From Pedobacter suwonensis (GTDB taxonomy: Bacteria > Bacteroidota > Bacteroidia > Sphingobacteriales > Sphingobacteriaceae), in NCBI RefSeq assembly GCF_900111825.1, contig NZ_FOJM01000003.1, positions 310,001-374,000 of the forward strand: a stretch of 64,000 nucleotides of DNA, written 5' to 3'. The position numbers and the translations under genes were made by a program. The notes beneath the pieces are model-generated. The model was not told the DNA's origin. It was given only the letters and a program-made list of their open reading frames with translations, and did no database searches. The first letter of the stretch is position 1, and the number at the start of each line of letters is the position of its first letter. Below, piece by piece: positions 53,558 through 60,797 of the stretch.

Positions 53558-55708
53558 ATGAAACGTATCTTAACCGGCCTGATATTGCTTAGTGCAATTA
53601 TGGCCTGTAATCACCCTCAAAATAAAGAAATGAAAGCAATAAAGTGGCCTGATGCCAAAGCTCCGGTAGCAGAAATTATTCCGCACAAAAGAGTTGTACA
53701 TGGCGATACCGTGGTAGATAACTACTATTGGATGATCGATTATTTTAAAAAAGGTCCGGACAGTACCAAAGTTGTGAATTACCTGAAAGCAGAAAACGCT
53801 TACCTGGATACCATGATGAAAAGTACCGAAAAGTTTCAGTCCGATCTGTTTAAGGAAATGAAAGGCCGGATTAAAGAAAAAGATGAATCGGTGCCGGTTT
53901 TCAGAAATGGCTACTATTACTATTCGCGTACAGAAGACGGGCAGCAATATTTTAAGTATTGCCGCAAAAAGGGAAGTTTATCGGCTACAGAAGAAATTTT
54001 GCTGGATGTAGACCAACTGGCAAAAGGCCATTCATATTACAGCGCTACCGGGTTTAGTGTAAGTCCTGATAATAAACTTTTAGCTTTTGGAGTCGATCAG
54101 GTTTCGCGCAGGCAGTATACCATTAACATTAAAAATTTAGAAACCGGAGAACTTTTAAAAGATGCCATCACCAATACAGAAGGCTTAGTGGCCTGGGCCA
54201 ACGATAATAAAACATTCTTTTACACGTCAAAAAACCCGGTTACCCTTTTAAGTGAAAAAATTAAAAAGCATGTACTGGGTACAGATGCCAAAACGGATGC
54301 TGTGGTTTACGATGAGAAAGACAACACGAACTATATTGGGGTAGGTAAATCGAAAAATGGCAGATATATCTTCATTGCTTCCCAAGGAACATTAACTGCC
54401 GAATATAAAATGATTGACGCCGACCATCCGGAAAGCCCCTTTAAAGTTTTTGCAGCCCGATCAAAAGATGTGCTGTATGATGTGATGCCCGTCGATGATA
54501 AGTTTCTTATCTTAACCAACTGGAAGGCTAAAAATTTCCGTTTAATGGAATGTCCGCTGGATAAAACCGAAAAGGAAAACTGGAAAGAAGTGATTCCGCA
54601 CCGCGCCGATGTTTTATTGGAAAGCGTTGAAGAATTTAAAGATTTTACTGTTTTATCTGAACGTAAAAATGGGTTAACTGAGTTACGTGTACTCAAAAAA
54701 GACAAAAGTGATTATTACATAAAATTTGATGAACCTGTGTATGATGCCGGCGTTGGTGCAAATCCAGAGTACAACAGCACTACTTTGCGTTATAACTATA
54801 CTTCATTAACCACTCCAAGCTCGGTTTACGATTATAACCTCATCGGGAAGGATCAGAAACTGATGAAGCAACAGGAGGTTTTAGGGGGCTATAATCCAAA
54901 AGATTATATTACTGAACGTGTTTTCGCAACCGCTAAAGACGGCACCAAAGTGCCAATTGCACTGGTATATAAAAAAGGCTTCGAAAAGAACGGTGAATCG
55001 CCATTGTTGCTTTATGGTTATGGTTCTTATGGTTCAAACTCGGATGTTTATTTCTCTTCACCTCGTTTAAGTTTGCTAAATAGGGGCTTTGTGTTTGCCA
55101 TTGCCAATATCCGGGGCGGACAGGAAATGGGCCGCCAATGGTACGAAGATGGAAAACTGATGAAAAAGAAAAACACCTTTACTGATTTTATTGCAGCAGG
55201 GGAGTATCTGATTGATCAAAAATACACCTCAAAAGGCCATTTATACGGTCATGGTGGAAGTGCCGGCGGCTTATTAATGGGTGCTGTAGCCAACATGGCC
55301 CCAAATTTATGGAACGGCCTTATTGCTGATGTTCCTTTTGTAGATGTGGTTAATACCATGCTGGATGAAAGCATTCCGCTAACAACAAACGAGTTTGATG
55401 AGTGGGGTAACCCGAAACAAAAAGCAGCTTACGATTACATGAAAAGCTATTCTCCTTATGAAAATATCGAGAAAAAAGCTTACCCAAATATGTTGGTAAC
55501 TACAGGCTTGCACGATAGCCAGGTGCAGTATTTTGAGCCAGCAAAATGGGTGGCCAAATTAAGGGCCACCAAAACCGACAAAAACGTACTGCTACTCAAA
55601 ACCAACATGGAGTTCGGCCACGGTGGGGCATCAGGCCGTTTTGATTATTTAAAAGATGTGGCATTACGCTGGGCATTTTTGTTCTCTTTGGAGGGGATAA
55701 CGAAATAA
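53558..55708 (+). CDS. Prolyl oligopeptidase family serine peptidase (S9A), lipoprotein
   Basis: This is a 716-residue peptidase with a lipobox-like LSAIMAC (Cys17), so it is probably a membrane-anchored periplasmic enzyme. The N-terminal propeller is followed by the alpha/beta hydrolase domain. The catalytic triad is Ser568 in GHGGSAGG, Asp653 in GLHDSQV and His688 in FGHGGASG. The start at 53558 is chosen because the signal peptide begins there; the frame open from 53498 has no signal. It cleaves peptides after proline or basic residues in related enzymes; the specificity here is unknown. Confidence 0.93.
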   Translation: MKRILTGLILLSAIMACNHPQNKEMKAIKWPDAKAPVAEIIPHKRVVHGDTVVDNYYWMIDYFKKGPDSTKVVNYLKAENAYLDTMMKSTEKFQSDLFKEMKGRIKEKDESVPVFRNGYYYYSRTEDGQQYFKYCRKKGSLSATEEILLDVDQLAKGHSYYSATGFSVSPDNKLLAFGVDQVSRRQYTINIKNLETGELLKDAITNTEGLVAWANDNKTFFYTSKNPVTLLSEKIKKHVLGTDAKTDAVVYDEKDNTNYIGVGKSKNGRYIFIASQGTLTAEYKMIDADHPESPFKVFAARSKDVLYDVMPVDDKFLILTNWKAKNFRLMECPLDKTEKENWKEVIPHRADVLLESVEEFKDFTVLSERKNGLTELRVLKKDKSDYYIKFDEPVYDAGVGANPEYNSTTLRYNYTSLTTPSSVYDYNLIGKDQKLMKQQEVLGGYNPKDYITERVFATAKDGTKVPIALVYKKGFEKNGESPLLLYGYGSYGSNSDVYFSSPRLSLLNRGFVFAIANIRGGQEMGRQWYEDGKLMKKKNTFTDFIAAGEYLIDQKYTSKGHLYGHGGSAGGLLMGAVANMAPNLWNGLIADVPFVDVVNTMLDESIPLTTNEFDEWGNPKQKAAYDYMKSYSPYENIEKKAYPNMLVTTGLHDSQVQYFEPAKWVAKLRATKTDKNVLLLKTNMEFGHGGASGRFDYLKDVALRWAFLFSLEGITK

Positions 55709-55720
55709 TTTTCCATAAAT

Positions 55721-55837
55721 CCGTCATTTCGAGCGGAGTGCAACGCAGTCGAGAACCCGAAGGCTCAGCGAAGCTAAATCTAATTAAGCAGATTTCTCTC
55801 CCGAACGTTCGGGACTGCGCTTCAGTCGAGATGACGG
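55721..55837 (+). repeat. REP-like palindrome
   Basis: The outer arms read CCGTCATTTCGAGC and CAGTCGAGATGACGG, with inner words GTCGAGAACCCGAAGGCTCA and CCCGAACGTTCGGG. It is very close in sequence to the element at 58406-58550 (both contain GTCGAGAACCCGAAG followed by CTCAGCGAAGCTAAATCTA). Confidence 0.8.
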
Positions 55838-55873
55838 AACTTTTTTAATAATAATACCAATACTAACCCCACA

Positions 55874-56326
55874 ATGAATACTCAACTAAAAACACTCCAA
55901 ACCATCCATCTAGCACTATGCTCGGGTGTATTACTTTTTGCATTGGTAACGGTATTTTTAAACCGCGAGCTTATGTTTTTTGATGCCAATCCTAAAACAA
56001 CGACACCCTTTAACCCGATATTTCCGGTTATGGGACTAATCACCCTCTCTGCAAGCATATTTTGTTATAGAAATTTAATCGCTAAAATTGATAAAACGGC
56101 TGCTGATGATATCAAAATCAACCTGTACCAAAGTGCATTTATCATTAGTTCAGCATTACTGGAAGGCGGGGCGCTTTTCAATATTGTTGGTTTCTTTATG
56201 ACACGTAATTCATTCTTTTTGATATTTGGGGCAGCTAATTTTATATTTTTGGTGTTGAAACGGCCAACTAAAGATAAATTGATTTCCACTTTACAATTGC
56301 AACATCCAAATTCCGGGTCTTTATAG
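55874..56326 (+). CDS. Membrane protein of unknown function
   Basis: The 150-residue product has about four hydrophobic segments (near 12-28, 49-65, 88-105 and 112-128), consistent with an inner-membrane protein. No family is recognised. It is followed after 26 bp by the M16 peptidase gene, which has its own possible promoter inside that gap. Confidence 0.75.
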   Translation: MNTQLKTLQTIHLALCSGVLLFALVTVFLNRELMFFDANPKTTTPFNPIFPVMGLITLSASIFCYRNLIAKIDKTAADDIKINLYQSAFIISSALLEGGALFNIVGFFMTRNSFFLIFGAANFIFLVLKRPTKDKLISTLQLQHPNSGSL

Positions 56327-56337
56327 GCAATTAGCCT

Positions 56338-56345
56338 TATCTTTG
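56338..56345 (+). promoter_or_regulatory. Candidate -7 promoter box for the M16 peptidase gene
   Basis: TATCTTTG is an exact TAnnTTTG match and is followed by CC, as upstream of metG. It is only 7 nt from the ATG at 56353, so a transcript from it would be nearly leaderless. Confidence 0.4.
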
Positions 56346-56352
56346 CCACTTA

Positions 56353-57585
56353 ATGGAATACAATGTTCACACTCTGCCAAACGGCATCCGCTTATTGCAC
56401 GTGCCTGCGGCTTCAGCCATATCTCATGCATGTATCATCGTTAATACAGGATCGCGCGATGAGCCTGAAGGCAAAGCAGGTTTAGCACACTTTATAGAGC
56501 ACTTGATTTTTAAGCGTACCGAAAAACGGAACACCAACCAGATTCTAAATCATTTAGAAAGCGTTGGTGCAGATTTAAATGCCTATACCACTAAAGAATA
56601 TACCTGCGTACATGCCTCGTTTTTAAATCCTTATTTAGCTAGAACTTTAGATCTCTTTAACGATATACTCTTCCATTCTACTTTTCCTGAAGAGGAAATG
56701 GATAAAGAAAAAAGTGTAATTCTGGATGAAATTTCTTCTTATCTGGATCAACCGGAAGAAGCCATTAATGACGATTTTGAAGATATGCTTTTTGCTGGTC
56801 ATGCTTTAGGCAATAATATTCTAGGCACAACCGAATCCGTTCAACATTTTACAAGAGAAGATGTAATGAACTTCAGAAAGGCCAATTACCGTACAAGTGA
56901 AATTGTGGTGGCCGTTTTAGGTAATTATACTTTAAATCATGTTGTAAAAAAGGGAAGCAAATATTTTGCGGATGTAGAAGAAAATAACCCCAAAAAAGTG
57001 CGGGTTAAACCAACTATACTTCCTCCAAGTAATAACACCATTTACAAGCCCATTATGCAGTCTCACTGCATTTTAGGTACACAGGCATATTCTACACATC
57101 AATCACAAAAGGTACCGCTGATGCTGTTGAATAATTATTTCGGCGGCAATGGAATGAGTTCGGTATTAAATCTGCAGATCAGGGAAAGATATGGCATTGC
57201 CTACACCATCGAATCCAATTTTTCGCCTTTGAGCGACACTGGCATTTTCTCTGTTTATTTCGGAACCGATAAAGAAAAACAGGCTAAAGCACTATCTTTA
57301 ATTTTTAAGGAAATCAAAAAACTCAGAGATCGTCCGTTAAATGATTTACAGCTTCAGAAAGCCAAAAATAAATTTATCGGACAAATTGCTTTGGGAGAAG
57401 AAAACAGGATTGGTTTGATCATTTCGATGGCAAAAAGCCTGATCGATCATAATCAAATAGATTCGCTGGAAACCGTTTTTGAGAAAATTAACGCGGTTAC
57501 CACCAGGCAAATGATAGAAGTTACCAATGAGATTTTAAATATTGAGCAACTGAGTGTCTTTACGTTCTGCCCAATAGCGGAATAA
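56353..57585 (+). CDS. M16 family zinc peptidase
   Basis: This is a 410-residue insulinase/PqqL-like peptidase with the inverted zinc motif HFIEH (His46, Glu49, His50). The downstream glutamate region EEMDKEKSVILDEI follows. The C-terminal half is the inactive-type M16 domain with YFGGNGMSSVLNLQIRERYG and AYTIESNFSPLSDTG. No signal peptide is visible, so it is probably cytoplasmic. It cleaves peptides; the target is unknown. Confidence 0.92.
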   Translation: MEYNVHTLPNGIRLLHVPAASAISHACIIVNTGSRDEPEGKAGLAHFIEHLIFKRTEKRNTNQILNHLESVGADLNAYTTKEYTCVHASFLNPYLARTLDLFNDILFHSTFPEEEMDKEKSVILDEISSYLDQPEEAINDDFEDMLFAGHALGNNILGTTESVQHFTREDVMNFRKANYRTSEIVVAVLGNYTLNHVVKKGSKYFADVEENNPKKVRVKPTILPPSNNTIYKPIMQSHCILGTQAYSTHQSQKVPLMLLNNYFGGNGMSSVLNLQIRERYGIAYTIESNFSPLSDTGIFSVYFGTDKEKQAKALSLIFKEIKKLRDRPLNDLQLQKAKNKFIGQIALGEENRIGLIISMAKSLIDHNQIDSLETVFEKINAVTTRQMIEVTNEILNIEQLSVFTFCPIAE

Positions 57586-57608
57586 TTGTTAGTTTTGTAA
57601 AGAATTGC

Positions 57609-57723
57609 TGTCATACTGAGGTACGAAGTATCTTATCCTGACAAGCAGTCACAATAAATATAGTAGCAACTCGTCTCGCCAGAAAAGCAATGTTAGAGAT
57701 TCTTCATTGCATTCAGAATGACA
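57609..57723 (+). repeat. Decayed REP-like palindrome
   Basis: TGTCATACTGAGGTACGAAG at the left and AGAGATTCTTCATTGCATTC followed by AGAATGACA at the right form an imperfect inverted repeat. The outer words resemble the partial unit near 50798-50825. Confidence 0.55.
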
Positions 57724-57776
57724 AACTTGCATACAATTAATGAGTTCAGATTCAGTTCTGAAAAAAATATAATACA

Positions 57777-58337
57777 ATGAAATTACCAATAGTAGCTTAC
57801 GGCGATCCGGTTTTAAAAAAGGTTTGCGCCGATATCGATAAAGATTATCCGGAATTAGAAAAACTGATCAGCGATATGTTCGACACCATGTATTACGCCA
57901 ATGGTGTTGGCTTGGCTGCACCGCAGATTGGTTTACCGATCCGCTTGTTTATTGTAGATACCGGTGAAGATGAAGACGGAAACCCTGGTTATAAAAAAGT
58001 ATTTATCAATGCCGAAATTTTGGAAGAAACAGGCGAAGCCTGGAGCTTTAACGAAGGCTGTTTAAGTATTCCCGATATCCGCGAAAATATTATGCGCAAA
58101 CCCAATGTCAAGATTACCTATTTCGACGAAAACTGGGTAGAGCATACCGATGATGTTGATGGCATGCCTGCACGTGTGATCCAGCACGAATACGATCATA
58201 TTGAAGGGAAACTGTTTACTGATAAAGTAAGTGTTTTACGCAAAACTATGCTGAAAAGTAAACTGGATGCCATTTCGAAAGGAAATATCAAGACAGATTA
58301 CAAAATGAAGTTTCCGAACAAGAGCAAGAAAAGATAG
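57777..58337 (+). CDS. def: Peptide deformylase
   Basis: Def removes the formyl group from the N-terminal methionine of new proteins. The 186-residue protein has all three family motifs: GVGLAAPQIG (43-52), EGCLSIPD (93-100) and QHEYDH (136-141). The metal ligands are Cys95, His137 and His141 with the catalytic Glu138. It stands alone and is followed by a terminator. Confidence 0.96.
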   Translation: MKLPIVAYGDPVLKKVCADIDKDYPELEKLISDMFDTMYYANGVGLAAPQIGLPIRLFIVDTGEDEDGNPGYKKVFINAEILEETGEAWSFNEGCLSIPDIRENIMRKPNVKITYFDENWVEHTDDVDGMPARVIQHEYDHIEGKLFTDKVSVLRKTMLKSKLDAISKGNIKTDYKMKFPNKSKKR

Positions 58338-58357
58338 GTTTTGATGGAAAATATAAG

Positions 58358-58388
58358 AGGGAAAATGGAAAACGTTTTCCCTTTTTTT
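58358..58388 (+). terminator. Terminator after def
   Basis: The stem AGGGAAAA/TTTTCCCT with a 9-nt loop is followed by a T-run, 20 bp after the def stop. Confidence 0.75.
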
Positions 58389-58405
58389 ATTTTTCCACTC
58401 ACCAA

Positions 58406-58550
58406 GGTCGTCATTTCTAGCGAAGTGCAAAGAAGTCGAGAACCCGAAGACTCAGCGAAGCTAAATCTACTCGCACTGTCGTCACCCTGAACTCGTTTCA
58501 GGGTCTTTCCTAATAAACAACTCTCTTAGTTTCGGTCGAGATGATGACCT
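58406..58550 (+). repeat. REP-like palindrome with a nested hairpin
   Basis: The outer arms GGTCGTCATTTCTAGC and TCGGTCGAGATGATGACC pair imperfectly. The left half is nearly the same as in the element at 55721-55837. A second unit CCCTGAA-CTCGT-TTCAGGG is nested near 58485-58503, as if one repeat had inserted into another. Confidence 0.75.
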
Positions 58551-58589
58551 CCATGAAACTCGTTTATTGAAAGATACGGTTTGCACGCA

Positions 58590-58630
58590 ATACTAAGGAC
58601 TCCAGACTTAGGACTCAAGACTAATTAGTC
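58590..58630 (+). repeat. Short tandem word repeat (AGGACTCmAGACT type)
   Basis: ACTAAGGACTCCAGACTT is followed by AGGACTCAAGACTAATTAGTCCT, so the word AGGACTC-A-GACT occurs twice with small changes. The tract runs into the stop codon of the CarboxypepD_reg-like gene. Confidence 0.55.
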
Positions 58631-59256
58631 CTGCTCTTATCGCCATCAAAAATCTGCTGCATAAGTTTGCCCCAGGCGAACGGATTAAGCAGTGGATTGG
58701 TTTGCACCATATTCTTATTGATCATCCTGTCGAAATTATAACGGTAATTCTGGCTGCCAATTTCCTGCCCATCTCGTGGCAGCGTTTGGATCAAACCATC
58801 AATTGAAGAACGCGAAAGATTCTTCTTGGCAATAGCCATATCGTCATCCGCCAGTTTCATTGATAAAAACTCGCGGGTAAATTCTTCAGTGGTTGCCCAG
58901 GGGAAAACGCGCACCGAAGGTAAATCGATCACATTCGCTTTCAATTTAACCATAATGGTGTATTTGCTATCGGGCGTACTTTGTGGTATTACGGTAGAGA
59001 ATTTTTTGTACCCAATGGCTGTAAATAGTATCGTATCGCCTGGGTTAACAATAAAGGTAAAATATCCCCTGTAATCGGCACCAACCCTTTTGCTCCTGGC
59101 AGAAAGATTGGTAATGGTAACATAAGGTATTACGTTTGAACTGTCGATATCGGTAATAATCCCGGAAAATTGGATCAGTTTATCCTGAGCCGGCTTTTGT
59201 TGTGCAGAAGCGGCTAAAGAAAAAATAAGACAAATTAGGATAACACAATATCTCAT
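58621..59256 (-). CDS. CarboxypepD_reg-like domain secreted protein
   Basis: The 211-residue product has a signal peptide ending ASAQ. A carboxypeptidase-regulatory-like domain (about 28-110) reads FSGIITDIDSSNVIPYVTI, then GYFTFIVNPGDTILFTAIGY. The C-terminal half has WATTEEFTREFLSMKLADDD and is mostly helical. It resembles the protein at 33492-34244 in architecture. Function is unknown. Confidence 0.8.
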   Translation of the reverse strand: MRYCVILICLIFSLAASAQQKPAQDKLIQFSGIITDIDSSNVIPYVTITNLSARSKRVGADYRGYFTFIVNPGDTILFTAIGYKKFSTVIPQSTPDSKYTIMVKLKANVIDLPSVRVFPWATTEEFTREFLSMKLADDDMAIAKKNLSRSSIDGLIQTLPRDGQEIGSQNYRYNFDRMINKNMVQTNPLLNPFAWGKLMQQIFDGDKSRTN

Positions 59257-59309
59257 TAATACAAAAGTAATTTTATTAATAAAACTTCCTTGTTAAATAG
59301 TGTTAAAGC

Positions 59310-59555
59310 TTATTCTTGTTCAGCCATGTTAACGGCAACCACAGATGTAATCTGAGGAACAGCTTTCATAATGGCCTGTTCAATACCAGATTTCATCGTC
59401 ATAAAGCTCATTGGGCAAGAACCGCAATTGCCTAAAAGCTTAAGCTTTACCGTGCCTTCAGCTGTAATTTCTTCAACAGAAACATCCCCTCCATCAGCCT
59501 TTAAATACGGCCTGATAGTTTCCAATGCCTGTTCTACTTCTTCTGTTAAATTCAT
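59310..59555 (-). CDS. NifU-like Fe-S scaffold protein
   Basis: This is an 81-residue protein made of the NifU C-terminal (Nfu) domain, with IRPYLKADGGDVSVEEI and the cluster-binding CxxC (Cys44, Cys47) in GNCGSCPMS. Nfu proteins carry Fe-S clusters to target enzymes in the cytoplasm. It lies 34 bp after the Mrp/ApbC gene on the same strand, so the two Fe-S factors are likely expressed together. Confidence 0.92.
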   Translation of the reverse strand: MNLTEEVEQALETIRPYLKADGGDVSVEEITAEGTVKLKLLGNCGSCPMSFMTMKSGIEQAIMKAVPQITSVVAVNMAEQE

Positions 59556-59589
59556 TATATATATTTTAATTTATAAAAATAGTAATTTT

Positions 59590-60666
59590 TTAGCAATTCA
59601 CGATTTGTGCATTGTTAATGGAGATCTGTTGTGCAATCTTACTGGCAATATCTCCAAATACAACACCCAATAACGGGTTTTGATTTAGTGCTACAGGTTT
59701 TCCTTTGTCACCAGCTTCGGCAATACTTTGGATAATTGGAATTTCTCCCAGAAACGGCACATCAAAACGCGATGCAAGCTCTGTACCGCCACCTTTTCCA
59801 AAAATATAATATTTGTTCTCCGGCAATTCGGCTGGTGTAAAATACGACATGTTTTCTATAACGCCTAAAATAGGGATATTAATTCCAGGCATTCTGAACA
59901 TCGCCAGGCCTTTATGCGTATCAGCCAGTGCTACCTGTTGCGGTGTAGTAACCACTACTGCCCCCGAAATTGGAAAACTTTGGGTAATGGTAATGTGGAT
60001 ATCGCCCGTTCCCGGTGGAAGATCTACAACCAGGTAATCCAGTTCTCCCCAGTTGGTATCATTAAACAATTGTTTTACCGCATTCGAGGCCATTGGTCCA
60101 CGCCAGGGTACGGGTTGGCCAGGATCAGCAAAAAAACCAAGAGATAACAGTTTAATGCCATACTTTTCAATTGGCAAAATTTTGGTCTTTCCATCAGCCG
60201 TTTCTTCGGCAGCAGGTTTGGCATCAACCAGATCGAACATGGTTGGTACCGATGGACCATAAATATCAGCATCAATAAGGCCAACCTTGGCACCATCTTT
60301 AGCCAATACAACCGCCAGATTGCTTGCAACGGTAGATTTACCAACACCTCCTTTGCCAGATGAAACCAAAATAATGTTTTTGATGTTATCTAATGATGAT
60401 GAATTGCTGGGCTGAGTAACCCTTGACGTTACATTGATCATTACCTCCGCAGCGGCTGATACAAAATGCCTGATGGCATTTGTACAGGCATTTTTCAGCA
60501 TTTCTTTCATCGGACATGCCGGCGTGGTAAGCTCTAATGTAAAGTTGACCTGGTTATCTGTGATCTGTAAATCTTTGATCATGTTTAAAGTAACCAGATC
60601 TTTTTTAAGATCGGGATCTTCAACATTTTTAAGCGCATCTAAAACTTGTTGCGGGCTAATCTGCAT
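59590..60666 (-). CDS. apbC: Mrp/NBP35 (ApbC) family Fe-S carrier ATPase
   Basis: This is a 358-residue P-loop ATPase of the Mrp family. An N-terminal MIP18-like domain (about 1-80, VLDALKNVEDPDLKKDLV) precedes the deviant Walker A SGKGGVGKST (103-112), then LIDADIYGPSVPTMF, PPGTGD and TTPQQVALAD. The stretch after ENMSYF reads TPAELPENKYYIFG, so the CxxC that bridges a cluster in E. coli Mrp is absent; I recall this as normal in this phylum. It is followed by the NifU-like gene. Confidence 0.92.
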   Translation of the reverse strand: MQISPQQVLDALKNVEDPDLKKDLVTLNMIKDLQITDNQVNFTLELTTPACPMKEMLKNACTNAIRHFVSAAAEVMINVTSRVTQPSNSSSLDNIKNIILVSSGKGGVGKSTVASNLAVVLAKDGAKVGLIDADIYGPSVPTMFDLVDAKPAAEETADGKTKILPIEKYGIKLLSLGFFADPGQPVPWRGPMASNAVKQLFNDTNWGELDYLVVDLPPGTGDIHITITQSFPISGAVVVTTPQQVALADTHKGLAMFRMPGINIPILGVIENMSYFTPAELPENKYYIFGKGGGTELASRFDVPFLGEIPIIQSIAEAGDKGKPVALNQNPLLGVVFGDIASKIAQQISINNAQIVNC

Positions 60667-60797
60667 GGTATTAATTTAAATTCAAAATTAACAAAACATA
60701 GCCACAAATACTTTTATTTAGGCTTTTTAACTGTAATTTTAACACGAAATAAACATTTAATTGTTACGTTTAAGCAATTAACCATTTTAACGACTAT

